Shown here: positions 34,138 to 43,195 of the stretch, in pieces | How the letters are laid out: the number at the start of each line of letters is the position of its first letter | How positions within the stretch are numbered: the stretch's first letter is position 1 | From: Candidatus Saccharibacteria bacterium UBA6175 | GTDB lineage: Bacteria > Patescibacteriota > Saccharimonadia > Saccharimonadales > Saccharimonadaceae | Direction: 5' to 3' | Assembly (NCBI GenBank): GCA_002422915.1 | Contig: DITV01000001.1 | Span: 1 to 64,000, forward strand | Length of the DNA: 64,000 nucleotides | Made by a program: the position numbers and the translations under genes | The notes under the pieces: generated by a model | Told to the model about the DNA's origin: nothing | What the model saw: the letters and a program-made list of their open reading frames with translations, nothing else | Databases searched by the model: none

Positions 34138-35576
34138 TGAAAGCCGCCCTGATTCTTGGCACCCAGTTGTTCCGTGATCATCCAGCGCTGAGTGACTCAG
34201 ACGTTGATACCTTTATTATGATTGAAGCGCGGGATGCCTGTGCCAAGCTACCGTATCATCAACACAAGCTGGTGCTGTTGCTGGCGGCGATGCGTGAGTA
34301 TCGCGATTTTTTGACCACGCAGGGAAAAACGGTTCATTATTTTAAGCTTGAAGATACACCGTCATTCGCTGATGCGCTAAAAAGCGTTATGGCCGAGCAC
34401 TCTGTTGAACGGCTCAGCTGGATGGCTCCTTCCGATCAACCGACGCGACGTCGACTTGAAGCGTTAGCCGAGGGTATCGAACGGCACCAGTATCCCAACA
34501 TGCTGTTTTTGACACCTGAAGACGACGTACGTGCCTGGTTTGACGGTAAGAAATCACCGCTGATGGAAACGTTCTATCGTTGGCAACGCAAACGAACTGG
34601 TATTTTGATGAACGGTGACCAGCCAGAAGGTGGTGAATGGAATTATGATGCTGATAATCGGCAGCCGTTCCCAAAAGCGGGAATTGAAGTACCGGCATTG
34701 CCTCGGGTAAAGCGAAGTAAGAATGTCGACGATGTCATTGCTGCGGTTGCGCGGTTATTCCCTGAAAACCCGGGCGTTGCCGATGACTTTTGGTTGCCCG
34801 TCTCGCACGACGACGCCGATGAATGGCTTGAACGGTTCTTCACAGAACGATTTTCTCAGTTTGGCCAATACGAAGATGCCATGAAGGCCGGTGAACCGTT
34901 TTTATTCCATAGTGTCATCTCACCGTTATTAAACATTGGCCTGCTCTCGGTCCAGCAGGTGATTGATGGTGCTTTGGCTGCTTATGAACGTGGCGACGCA
35001 CCACTCAGTGGCGTCGAGGGGTTCGTTCGACAAATTATCGGCTGGCGTGAATATATGTATGGCCTGTATCTCGCGAAGCCTGAGATGAAAGAGATGAACT
35101 TCTTTGGATTTACGAAACCACTTGAGCCGTGGTGGTACACGGCCGATTGGGAGAAGCAAGATTTGCCACCACCGGTTGCTTCGGCGCTGGCGACGGTGCA
35201 TCGGTATGGGTACAATCACCATATTGAGCGCTTGATGGTGCTTGGTAATTGGTTCTTACTGAATGAATATGATCCGCGCGACGTGTATCGTTGGTTTAGC
35301 GCCCTGTATGTTGACGCCTACGAATGGGTGATGGTCCCGAACGTGATGGGCATGAGCCAATATGCCGACGGCGGGTACACCGCAACCAAGCCCTACATTT
35401 CGGGCGGCAATTACTTAGAGAAAATGGGTCGCTGGTGGGGATCTACCGCAAAAGCGCGTGAGAGTGAATTCACTGAACTTTATTGGCAGTTTTTGGCGAA
35501 TCAATACGACGCGCTGAAATCGAATCATCGAATGTCGTTGGTGCTAAAACAAGCCGTAGCAAGGGTTGAAAAGTGA
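34137..35576 (+). CDS. PhrB-type cryptochrome/photolyase-like protein lacking iron-sulfur cysteines, 479 aa
   Basis: Deoxyribodipyrimidine photolyase-related protein (the FeS-BCP or prokaryotic 6-4 photolyase group): N-terminal Rossmann part (LILGTQLFRDHP, MAPSDQPTRRRLEAL), then the helical FAD domain with GFVRQIIGWREYMYG and MSQYADGGYTATKPYISGGN. In the family a four-Cys [4Fe-4S] site surrounds and follows this last motif. Here only one Cys is seen, near residue 34, and the segment after GGN is shortened to a Trp/Ser/Glu-rich stretch before ELYW. Flavin-dependent repair of UV photoproducts is the likely role. Overlaps the RT-YaaA gene and the SGNH gene by one base each. Confidence 0.88.
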   Translation: MKAALILGTQLFRDHPALSDSDVDTFIMIEARDACAKLPYHQHKLVLLLAAMREYRDFLTTQGKTVHYFKLEDTPSFADALKSVMAEHSVERLSWMAPSDQPTRRRLEALAEGIERHQYPNMLFLTPEDDVRAWFDGKKSPLMETFYRWQRKRTGILMNGDQPEGGEWNYDADNRQPFPKAGIEVPALPRVKRSKNVDDVIAAVARLFPENPGVADDFWLPVSHDDADEWLERFFTERFSQFGQYEDAMKAGEPFLFHSVISPLLNIGLLSVQQVIDGALAAYERGDAPLSGVEGFVRQIIGWREYMYGLYLAKPEMKEMNFFGFTKPLEPWWYTADWEKQDLPPPVASALATVHRYGYNHHIERLMVLGNWFLLNEYDPRDVYRWFSALYVDAYEWVMVPNVMGMSQYADGGYTATKPYISGGNYLEKMGRWWGSTAKARESEFTELYWQFLANQYDALKSNHRMSLVLKQAVARVEK

Positions 35577-36292
35577 TGTTTTGGACCACGGTAGGGATCA
35601 TCGGGGCGATCGTAGTCGGTGTTTGGGCGGTGAGTCTGTTTCTGCTTCGTCGCTCAATTAAAACGTTTCCGCGCTACTGGAAGACACTTGCAGAACAACC
35701 TGGAGAATTTGTCTACGTGGCACTGGGTGATTCGGCGGCGCAAGGCATTGGCGCCATCAGTCCGAAAAGAAGTTATGTGAGCCAGATTGCGCGGGAGGTC
35801 GCCACTCAAACTGGCCAAAGCGTCCGTGTGATTAATCTGAGCCAATCGGGTGCCCCCACGGATGACGTCATGCATCGGCAGCTTCCGGAACTCGCGAAGT
35901 ATAACGCCGATTTGGTAACACTAGCGATTGGCGGCAACGATATTAAGCGATTTGAAGCGCCAAAATTTGAACGAAATATCCGTACCATTATCGCCCAATT
36001 ACCAAAAGGAACATTCGTCGCCGATGCACCCTATTTTATGCATGGGCAGTGGGAGAAAAACGCACAGCAGATGCGTGAGATTACACAGCGTGTCTCGAAG
36101 GAGTACGGTATGAGAGTGGTTCCGTTGTATGACGAGATTAAGCGAGATGGCTGGCAAGCGATGTTTACGTCGTATGGTGCCGACTGGTTTCATCCAAATA
36201 CTCGCGGCTATACGGTGTGGTACAGGACCTTTTGGCAGGAAATTCGCCCAACGCTCAGCTCATCATCAGCCAAGAATCATGATAAAATATAA
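35576..36292 (+). CDS. SGNH/GDSL hydrolase, membrane-anchored, 238 aa
   Basis: One N-terminal membrane helix (about 2-22), then an SGNH fold: block I VALGDSAAQG (catalytic Ser), block III GGND and block V DWFHPNTRG (catalytic Asp and His). Esterase or lipase acting at the outer face of the membrane; substrate unknown. ATG 35576 overlaps the photolyase stop (TGATG); GTG 35573 is an alternative. Third gene of the RT-YaaA operon. Confidence 0.88.
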   Translation: MFWTTVGIIGAIVVGVWAVSLFLLRRSIKTFPRYWKTLAEQPGEFVYVALGDSAAQGIGAISPKRSYVSQIAREVATQTGQSVRVINLSQSGAPTDDVMHRQLPELAKYNADLVTLAIGGNDIKRFEAPKFERNIRTIIAQLPKGTFVADAPYFMHGQWEKNAQQMREITQRVSKEYGMRVVPLYDEIKRDGWQAMFTSYGADWFHPNTRGYTVWYRTFWQEIRPTLSSSSAKNHDKI

Positions 36293-36297
36293 GCACT

Positions 36298-36423
36298 ATG
36301 GCTCATAAAAACAGCAACACACCAAAGCGTGATCTGAGTAATCTGTGGATTGCTTTGTTTGGGATTTGTTTCTCACTGGGCACCATCTTTGGCGTGATTG
36401 GTTTCGTGAACTCGCTTTTTTAG
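36298..36423 (+). CDS. Small single-helix membrane protein, 41 aa
   Basis: A basic N-terminus (MAHKNSNTPKRDLSNLW) and one membrane helix (about 17-39). AT-rich TAAAAT-like bases lie just upstream of ATG. Its TAG overlaps the stop of the convergent class II photolyase gene by three bases. Unknown function. Confidence 0.6.
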   Translation: MAHKNSNTPKRDLSNLWIALFGICFSLGTIFGVIGFVNSLF

Positions 36424-37814
36424 CGCCACTGTTTGTGGTAGCTAGCGACATCATATTTACGCATTAATCCGCCTTCATTCATATAGCGAATCTTGCCAAA
36501 CACCTCACGTTCAAACCAGGGCCGGTCGTGCAGGCCAACCATCGACCATAAAATGCCAACGTATCCATTAGGATCGCCACCGTCAACGGAATACTTATCG
36601 TTCAGATAGATACAGTCAGCCAGCGCCTGCTCGGGCGTTGTTGACCATTCCAGCATTTTCTTGGCCCAGTACATGCGCATGTAGCCGTGGATCTTACCGC
36701 TCTTGCGGAGTTGCTGCTGGGCGGCATTCCATGATGCGTCGTGGGTTTCGGCGTTTTCCCATTGCTCGCGGGTGTAGATAAACTCACGCGGATCATCGCG
36801 GTGTTCGTCGAGTGACTTTTGCGCCCACGATGGGCCAGACGTCAGTAACATATAGCCATCGTTGTAGAAGCAGAAGTTATCGGCCAGTTCTTTACGGACG
36901 ACCATTTCTTCGAGCAGGGCATTCATGCCATCCTCTTTTGAAGGAACCTCACCGTGTTCAGCCAGTTTGACGCGTTCAAACAGGAGCGGGCGGACATCAA
37001 CATGCTTGATGAGCTCAACGGCAACCCGCAGGCTCGCCAGTTGGCCATGGTGAAGGTAGGGGCTCAGGCCACTTTGTTGATCGTTGGCGATGTCGTTACG
37101 GTTCAGGGCGTAGGTTTCAAGGCGGGTAGCGATGAAGTCTTTGAGATGAGCCTGGGCCGCCGCTTCACCAGGCGTTGCTTCGATAACGATGCCGCTAGCA
37201 GGGATTGCTTGAATGAAGGCGCGAGCGTCTTCAAAGCTCATTGATTTTGGTGCGATCGTGGCGGGTGTTTGATGGGCAGCAACTTCGAGCGGTTCTTTCA
37301 GGTAATTCTCGAAGTACTTGTTCACCTTACCGCGCATGGTGTGGGCGGCAAATTCTTGCTTGTCGCTGGCGACCCACACGGGGATGATATTGTGGGTATC
37401 GACGACGTAGACGGAACCGTTGAAGTCGGCGGCAACTTTCTTAGCCCTTGCTCGTGGGCCCGACAGGGGATTGAAGTCAAAGTAGAGGTGAGATGCCTTT
37501 AGCTCGCTGGCGAGTGCCAAAATGTTCTCGGCACCGTTACCGCTCCGGAGGACAAAGGGAATATTAAGAGCTGAAAGGTTGCCGGCAACTTCTTCCAGCC
37601 CGCTCAGCATAAAGTCGTAGTGTTCGCGCGAGCGGCCTTCAACCACCTGAAGATTAAAAAAAACATAGAGGGGGAGTGAATGCTCGATGGCTTTGAGCTG
37701 CGCGGCAATGAGGGCGTGGTTATCGCGGACGCGCTGATCGCGTGACATGATGTAGATGACGGCGCCGCTAACGGCATCACTTTCAGATAGAGTGAGAATA
37801 CGGCTGTTTTGCAT
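36420..37814 (-). CDS. phr: Class II CPD photolyase, 464 aa
   Basis: Repairs cyclobutane pyrimidine dimers with blue light using FADH-. Class II signatures: N-terminal IYIMSRDQRVRDNHALIAAQ and C-terminal YLNDKYSVDGGDPNGYVGIL then FGKIRYMNEGG; the DPNGYVG loop contacts FAD. Length is normal (about 440-480). ATG 37814 has TATGAT (37826-37821 on minus) ending six bases upstream, so the mRNA is probably leaderless. Divergent from heliorhodopsin with 51 bases between starts. Confidence 0.93.
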   Translation of the reverse strand: MQNSRILTLSESDAVSGAVIYIMSRDQRVRDNHALIAAQLKAIEHSLPLYVFFNLQVVEGRSREHYDFMLSGLEEVAGNLSALNIPFVLRSGNGAENILALASELKASHLYFDFNPLSGPRARAKKVAADFNGSVYVVDTHNIIPVWVASDKQEFAAHTMRGKVNKYFENYLKEPLEVAAHQTPATIAPKSMSFEDARAFIQAIPASGIVIEATPGEAAAQAHLKDFIATRLETYALNRNDIANDQQSGLSPYLHHGQLASLRVAVELIKHVDVRPLLFERVKLAEHGEVPSKEDGMNALLEEMVVRKELADNFCFYNDGYMLLTSGPSWAQKSLDEHRDDPREFIYTREQWENAETHDASWNAAQQQLRKSGKIHGYMRMYWAKKMLEWSTTPEQALADCIYLNDKYSVDGGDPNGYVGILWSMVGLHDRPWFEREVFGKIRYMNEGGLMRKYDVASYHKQWR

Positions 37815-37865
37815 AGTCTTATCATACCCTCTATGCAACAGAAACGGGAGTGCTATACTTTAAGC
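37815..37865. promoter_or_regulatory. Shared divergent promoter region of phr and heliorhodopsin
   Basis: Contains TATGAT for phr (minus, 37826-37821) and TGC-TATACT for heliorhodopsin (plus, 37851-37859). Each -10 ends six bases from its start codon. Only 27 bases separate the two boxes, so one regulator or one light-linked signal could govern both. Confidence 0.6.
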
Positions 37866-38630
37866 ATGAGTAAAAAAATATCTTTGAAACAGCTCAATGT
37901 GCTCAATAGTATTGCTGGATTTTTGCACCTTATCCAGGGCTTTGTGATTGTACTGCTCAGCGTCGACTTTACGCTGCCGGTATCGGGAGCATTCCTGGGC
38001 TTCGACCCGCAAACGCAGTCGCTCTTCCCCGACAACACCGTTCTGTTTGATATTTCACTGCCATGGTTAGTCGCCTCATTCTTCTTCTTGTCGGCGATTG
38101 CCCACTTTACGATCGCGACGGTCTACCGCAAGCGCTACGAAAAAGGCCTTGGCCAAGGGATTAATCGTGCTCGTTGGATTGAATACTCCCTGTCTGCTTC
38201 GGTGATGATGGTGGCCATCTCGCTGCTCGTGGGCGTCTACGACCTGATGAGCTTAGTGATGGTCTTCTTCCTGACATCACTCATGAACCTGATGGGCCTG
38301 GTGATGGAAATTCACAACCAAACGACCAAAAAGACCAACTGGCTAAGCTACTGGATCGGCTGCTTGGCGGGAATCGTCCCATGGGTCGTGATCGCCTTCT
38401 ACTTCTGGCTTGGCGCTGAAAACGGTGCGGCTGCGCCCGACTTCGTCTACTGGATCTTCGTTTCGATCTTCGTGTTCTTCAACTGCTTCGCGATTAACAT
38501 GGTGCTGCAATACAAAAAGATTGGCCCATGGAAAGATTACCTCTACGGTGAGCGCGCTTACATCATCTTGAGCCTAGTTGCCAAAACCTTGCTTGCCTGG
38601 CAAGTATTTGCCGGAACACTGCAGCCTTAG
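37866..38630 (+). CDS. Heliorhodopsin, 254 aa
   Basis: Seven-helix retinal protein with reversed topology (N-terminus inside), distinct from type 1 and 2 rhodopsins; a light sensor or signalling protein rather than a pump. Diagnostic parts: RARWIEYSLSASVM (helix 3, counterion Glu-106), FFNCFAINMVLQYKK and KDYLYGERAYIILSLVAK, the last Lys (about 240, helix 7) being the retinal Schiff-base residue. ATG 37866 (MSKKISLKQ) follows TATACT by six bases. No retinal-synthesis gene is in the window, so retinal may come from outside. Confidence 0.93.
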   Translation: MSKKISLKQLNVLNSIAGFLHLIQGFVIVLLSVDFTLPVSGAFLGFDPQTQSLFPDNTVLFDISLPWLVASFFFLSAIAHFTIATVYRKRYEKGLGQGINRARWIEYSLSASVMMVAISLLVGVYDLMSLVMVFFLTSLMNLMGLVMEIHNQTTKKTNWLSYWIGCLAGIVPWVVIAFYFWLGAENGAAAPDFVYWIFVSIFVFFNCFAINMVLQYKKIGPWKDYLYGERAYIILSLVAKTLLAWQVFAGTLQP

Positions 38631-38633
38631 CTC

Positions 38634-39362
38634 GTGAAACGATTAGCTGATTATTCTCAACACTTCCTGCGCAGCCCTGCGCTCATTAAAGAGCTGATTG
38701 GCCACACCAACATTCGCAAGAATGACACCGTGTATGACATTGGTGCCGGCAGCGGCGCGATTACCGCCGTGCTGGCCACTCGGGTGAAGAAGGTGGTGGC
38801 GGTTGAATTAGAGCCGCGCATGGCCGAAAAGCTGAAAGAAAACATGGCTCGCGTTGATAATGTGAACGTGGTGGCCCGAGATTTTCTCACGATGGGCAGC
38901 CCAGCCGAGCCGTTTAAGGTGTTTGCCAACATTCCATTTCACATTAGCTCTGAAATTATTCACAAGCTGACTGATACCGACCAGCCACTGAAAGCCGCCT
39001 ACTTAATTGTGCAGCGACAGTTCGCCCGCAAGCTCCTGATTAACAGCGACCATTTTACTGGCCAGCTGGGTGCCATGATCGCCCCACGCTATGATGCTCG
39101 GATTCGCCGCCCCTTGCGCCGAACCGACTTTTGGCCGCACCCGAATGTGGATACTGTATTACTCGAGTTGAAGCCAAAAGAAGTGCCACTGCTGGAATGG
39201 GATGGCATGCCTCGCTACCGCAAGATGATCGATGCCGCCTTTTCTGACCCGAAGGTGTTTGTGAAGTTGCCGTTGAAAGAAGCGGGAATTGCAGAGGGCG
39301 TGAAGCCGTCGCAGGTACGGGCCGAGCAATGGGTGCAGATGTTCCTTATGCTTGAACGCTAA
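38634..39362 (+). CDS. rRNA adenine N6-methyltransferase, KsgA/Erm family, 242 aa
   Basis: SAM-dependent dimethylation of adenines in rRNA. Motifs: SQHFL near the start, YDIGAGSGAIT (SAM site), VAVELEPRM and the catalytic NIPF (KsgA usually NLPY, Erm NIPF/Y). The NIPF form leans toward Erm (23S, macrolide-type) but a 16S KsgA role is also possible. GTG start, three bases after the heliorhodopsin stop, so the two are co-transcribed. Confidence 0.85.
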   Translation: MKRLADYSQHFLRSPALIKELIGHTNIRKNDTVYDIGAGSGAITAVLATRVKKVVAVELEPRMAEKLKENMARVDNVNVVARDFLTMGSPAEPFKVFANIPFHISSEIIHKLTDTDQPLKAAYLIVQRQFARKLLINSDHFTGQLGAMIAPRYDARIRRPLRRTDFWPHPNVDTVLLELKPKEVPLLEWDGMPRYRKMIDAAFSDPKVFVKLPLKEAGIAEGVKPSQVRAEQWVQMFLMLER

Positions 39363-39386
39363 GGAAGAGAGGCGCATACTAATATT

Positions 39387-40136
39387 ATGAAAGTTCCAAA
39401 AGTATACACTCTTCCCAACCTGCATGTCGGTGCAGAACACTATGTCCCGCCACGTACCACCGATCCGCTCGCCGCTGAATGGCGCCGCAGCGCGCGGGGA
39501 ACAAATGCGCTTATTATGGAACAGCAAGGATTTGGCCTACATGTTGCCGAAGAAGTGCTCGATGAATTGTATGATACAGATGAAGAGCACTTGTGGGCTC
39601 AGCGGATTGGTGGCGTGATGCTCCTCTCTGCAAACTACATGTTTGGCCTTCGCAACAACGGCGTAATGTCACGGCGAATTCCTATTCCCGAGATTGCAGA
39701 GCACGATGTCCATCGAGGGAGCACCATCATCTCGGACGGTGAATACGAAAGGCGGGTACAAAAAGCATTTAGTGCGCGCATTGACGACGCAGCTGAGATT
39801 TCGGAAGCGCTTGCGCACGAACAGGCTGAAACCCGCGACATCAATGACGGCGCTCGCTCTTTGGCCACGCTTGGCGTGATGATGGCAAACTATCCAATGG
39901 ACCCCACTTATTTTCATGAAACTGAAAGTGCCGCAGCGTACCAACAGCAAGTTGTTGATAAGGCACAAACAATGCACGGAGACATTATAGACCTGGCTCG
40001 AGAAATTGGTACCGTTCCCTCGCTTGCGCAGTTGGCTGACGTTTCAAGCCCACTCAGCAGCCATCTCAGAAGCAGCCGACGGTACCCGATTGCGATGGTA
40101 CGGGCGCTGAAGGATGCGCAGGAAGAAATCGTCTAA
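39387..40136 (+). CDS. Hypothetical protein, 249 aa
   Basis: Soluble, mainly helical and acidic, with no signal peptide. No family recognised. CATACT at 39375-39380 ends six bases before ATG; no Shine-Dalgarno. It converges with the histidine kinase gene. Confidence 0.65.
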   Translation: MKVPKVYTLPNLHVGAEHYVPPRTTDPLAAEWRRSARGTNALIMEQQGFGLHVAEEVLDELYDTDEEHLWAQRIGGVMLLSANYMFGLRNNGVMSRRIPIPEIAEHDVHRGSTIISDGEYERRVQKAFSARIDDAAEISEALAHEQAETRDINDGARSLATLGVMMANYPMDPTYFHETESAAAYQQQVVDKAQTMHGDIIDLAREIGTVPSLAQLADVSSPLSSHLRSSRRYPIAMVRALKDAQEEIV

Positions 40137-40149
40137 CTCTGAAAGACAC

Positions 40150-41430
40150 TTAACTAATCGGTAGCCGGATAGTAAATAGAGATGATCCTGAGTCATTCCT
40201 ATAGCTGATTACACCACTTAATTGCTCAGTAACTATAATGCGACAGAGATGCAGCCCGAGGCCGTGGCCGTGTTTCTTTGTAGATCTAACACCGTCGAAT
40301 ACGCGACTATCCTTATAACCTGCAATGCCACCAGCCCAGTCTTGAACAGAAATAATGAGTTGATTCTTTGTGACAAGCGAACCTATCTCAATTTGTTTGT
40401 TTTCAAGGGTTGATTTAGGTGCATATGCATCGATTGCGTTTTTAACGAGCACTGAAACTACCTGGTACACAAGATGTGCGTTTTTGATTGACTTGTTGTA
40501 TCCAATAGTCTCAACTTTTACATTAACCTTTGAAGCATAGGATAAGTACTGAAAATTGTCAGCAAGATCACGTAAAAGTGTTCTAATGAGCTTTGTTTCG
40601 TCTTTGTTCGAAAGCGCGCGCCTTGATCTCTCGAGAACGCGTTCAATTTCGTCAATTATTTTTGAAGTTTCGTCAAAATCAGAGCCGTTGTTTGTTTGGT
40701 CGCGCATTTTTAGTATCGCTAATTCATTTGAAAGATCATGCATTAGTAACGACGTATACTGACCGATCTCTGAGAACTCTGCTAGCTGAGATGTCTTTGC
40801 AATTTCCGTGAGCCTTAAGCGCTTCTTTTCCAAATCTAGTTCTTTTGATATCCGAGTGTTCTGTCTTTGTATGATTTCTTTTGACTTAGCGAGCTCACTG
40901 AACGCGGAATGAATCTTAGTTGCAAACAGCCATGTAAGTACCGCGAACATTGAAAAGATAACTGTATAAATAAGAAGGTCGATATATGTGCTTTTTGCCG
41001 AGAGTATTGAGGTAGCCGGATTTAGCACACCATAACCAACTAAAAATTGGTTGATTGAAAGCATCAGGACTACTGCGCAGGTGTTTATGAAAATATATTT
41101 AATTGGTAACAACATCGCAGATAAAAGAAGCGAGAAACTCAGCACCAGTATGGCGACGGGGGCATTGATACCCCAAATGAAGGCCGTGGCTGTGCCGATA
41201 ATGAAATAGAAGGCCGTGATCATCCATGCTGCAGCCGACTGCCTCTGTTTTCGATATGTTGCTATTGAAATTATGAGATAAAGTAGCGCAAAGAAGCCAG
41301 CAATAGCGCGTGAGACGGAGGACATGTTTCCGAAAAGTATGCTCAAAACAAGCAGCGTTTCAAGTACAGCCGATCCAGCTAGTGTTGCGACCAAAATGGC
41401 CTTTAAGGGTTCTGTACGCGCCAACTTCAT
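40150..41430 (-). CDS. Membrane sensor histidine kinase, 426 aa
   Basis: Five or six membrane helices fill residues 10-172 with almost no outside loop, so it may sense the membrane or an intramembrane signal. Then come a coiled coil (about 175-212) and a phosphoacceptor helix LLMHDLSNELAIL (His-231), a non-standard HisKA form. The ATPase domain has N box LVKNAIDAY, G1 QDWAGGIAG and G2 HGLGLHLCR. It overlaps the response-regulator gene by four bases. Two-component pairs are few in such reduced genomes (general knowledge). Confidence 0.9.
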   Translation of the reverse strand: MKLARTEPLKAILVATLAGSAVLETLLVLSILFGNMSSVSRAIAGFFALLYLIISIATYRKQRQSAAAWMITAFYFIIGTATAFIWGINAPVAILVLSFSLLLSAMLLPIKYIFINTCAVVLMLSINQFLVGYGVLNPATSILSAKSTYIDLLIYTVIFSMFAVLTWLFATKIHSAFSELAKSKEIIQRQNTRISKELDLEKKRLRLTEIAKTSQLAEFSEIGQYTSLLMHDLSNELAILKMRDQTNNGSDFDETSKIIDEIERVLERSRRALSNKDETKLIRTLLRDLADNFQYLSYASKVNVKVETIGYNKSIKNAHLVYQVVSVLVKNAIDAYAPKSTLENKQIEIGSLVTKNQLIISVQDWAGGIAGYKDSRVFDGVRSTKKHGHGLGLHLCRIIVTEQLSGVISYRNDSGSSLFTIRLPIS

Positions 41431-42089
41431 TCTACTCGGTACCCGAGACCGTAAACAGTTTTTACATATTTTTCGTCAAAAGGACGATCAATCTTATCTC
41501 TGAGATGTTTGATATGAACATCGACTGTACCCTTCCAACTCGTCGTGTCATGTCCCCAGGCATGAGAAAGGATCATTTCACGAGTCAGTATCCTGCCCTT
41601 GTTAAGCAAAAGATACTCTAGAATTTGAAATTCCTTCTTTCTTAATTTTATTTCCTGACCCGCTCTTGAAACTTCTTGTCGCTCCGTGTTGACTACAAGA
41701 TCCTTGTGGACGAGGGTCTTTTTTAGGTGAGGTCTGCTTTGTCGTCGGCTAACTGCGTCGATTCTAGCAGTTAATTCTGTATAATCGAAAGGTTTTACAA
41801 TGAAATCATCGGCTCCGATTTCAAGAAGACTCACTTTAGTTGCTGTATCAAATTCACCCGTAAGAATAATAATCGGTACATTATTTTGGCGTCGGATTTC
41901 CTTGCAAAAGTCAGCACCGTTCTCATCGGGTAGCCCCAAATCCAATAAAATTAAATTGTAATCGACTTTGCTTGAGAGCATATGAGCCTCTGAAGCCGTT
42001 GCTGCTCTGTCGACAACATATTTCTTGCCAAGCTTTTCGCTCAGTCTATCTGCAAGTCTGTCGTTGTCCTCAACAAGAAGAATCTTCAT
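41427..42089 (-). CDS. OmpR/PhoB-family response regulator, 220 aa
   Basis: Receiver domain (1-118) with acidic pair VEDND, phosphoacceptor Asp-50 in ILLDLGLPDENG, Thr in IILTGE and Lys in VKPF. C-terminal winged helix (about 125-220) ends DRPFDEKYVKTVYGLGYRVE. Partner of the kinase whose start it overlaps by four bases; first gene of the pair. Targets unknown. Confidence 0.93.
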   Translation of the reverse strand: MKILLVEDNDRLADRLSEKLGKKYVVDRAATASEAHMLSSKVDYNLILLDLGLPDENGADFCKEIRRQNNVPIIILTGEFDTATKVSLLEIGADDFIVKPFDYTELTARIDAVSRRQSRPHLKKTLVHKDLVVNTERQEVSRAGQEIKLRKKEFQILEYLLLNKGRILTREMILSHAWGHDTTSWKGTVDVHIKHLRDKIDRPFDEKYVKTVYGLGYRVE

Positions 42090-42168
42090 TTTGTGAAATT
42101 ATACCTTTCTTTATAGTTTTAGACTAATCCTCGATTCTTAACTTTTTATTAAGCGCTATACTATAACC

Positions 42169-42684
42169 ATGCCCCTCGACCTCCTCATCCGCCTCATCGC
42201 CGACATCGCCGTGGTTCCGGTGGTCCTTTTGGGAGCCTATGCACTGCTGTTTAAGGTGCCGAAAGGCACGCGCTTTGCTGCCTATTCGCGCGTCCTCATG
42301 GCTGGCCTCACCGCCTATCTGTTGGCGAAATTCATCGGCACCATTTATCAACCGAGTGATCTTCGGCCCTTTGAAATCCTAGGAGTTGAGCCGGGCGCGG
42401 CCTACTTAGATAACCCAGGCTTTCCGTCTGACCACGCGTTATTCGTCGCGGCGATTGCGCTTGCAGTGTGGTTCGAAACGCGCCAGAAGCTCATCAGCAT
42501 TATTCTGGCTGGACTCGTAATTGTCGTTTGTGTTGGTAGGGTGGTGGCCTTGGTGCACACGCCGCTCGATGTGATCGCAGGGGTTGCCATCGCTGCTATT
42601 GGTGCGCTATGGTACCTACAGAGAATCGAGACGAAACAACCGAAACGGGTGCGGCAGAAACAGAGGAGCGATACTCATGGCTAA
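42169..42684 (+). CDS. PAP2-family membrane phosphatase, 171 aa
   Basis: Phosphatidic-acid or undecaprenyl-pyrophosphate phosphatase type. Membrane protein with the three PAP2 motifs: KFIGTIYQPSDLRP, PSDHA (PSGH variant) and GRVVALVHTPLDVIAG. A Lys/Arg-rich tail follows. TATACT at 42157-42162 ends six bases before ATG. Overlaps the next gene by eight bases. Confidence 0.85.
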   Translation: MPLDLLIRLIADIAVVPVVLLGAYALLFKVPKGTRFAAYSRVLMAGLTAYLLAKFIGTIYQPSDLRPFEILGVEPGAAYLDNPGFPSDHALFVAAIALAVWFETRQKLISIILAGLVIVVCVGRVVALVHTPLDVIAGVAIAAIGALWYLQRIETKQPKRVRQKQRSDTHG

Positions 42685-43159
42685 GTCACAACAAACCACA
42701 CTTATTACCAATCACACCACACGGGCATGGGTGTACATTATCGGCGTTGGGGCGGGGGTCGGGCTGGCGTATTGGGTTCTGACGATCCTGCTTGGCCGCT
42801 ATGTGGTTGAGCCGCTCGCTTGCCGCGATGTGGCCACGGCGGCGGCCTGTGTTGGCTCGTTGGGGCTGGCCGGGAAAATTGCGTCGGTACTGTTGGCTAC
42901 TGCTGCGTTGCTGATTATGATTCGCTTGTCACTGTTTCGCCCCATCATTATTGCGGTTGCTGCAGCCGTATTGCTATGGGATCTGTCGGTGTGGACGACT
43001 GGCTTGTTTTGGGCTGAAGCCCTGGCGTGGAGCGTGGTGCTCTATGCCCTGAGCTACGCCTTGTTTGGCTGGATCGCCCGCCAAATGGGCCTCATCGCTG
43101 CCATTATTGTGGCCGCCGTGTTGGCGATTGGTATTCGCATCGCCACCACGGCATTCTAG
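42677..43159 (+). CDS. Four-helix membrane protein, 160 aa
   Basis: Polar N-terminus, then four membrane segments. ATG 42677 is chosen because AGAGGAGCG precedes it and it overlaps the PAP2 stop; the open frame from 42584 is PAP2 coding sequence read in another frame. Unknown function; probably co-translated with the PAP2 gene. Confidence 0.7.
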   Translation: MAKSQQTTLITNHTTRAWVYIIGVGAGVGLAYWVLTILLGRYVVEPLACRDVATAAACVGSLGLAGKIASVLLATAALLIMIRLSLFRPIIIAVAAAVLLWDLSVWTTGLFWAEALAWSVVLYALSYALFGWIARQMGLIAAIIVAAVLAIGIRIATTAF

Positions 43160-43195
43160 CGCTCGGTAAGCGAGGCGGAATGCTATACTAAACCT

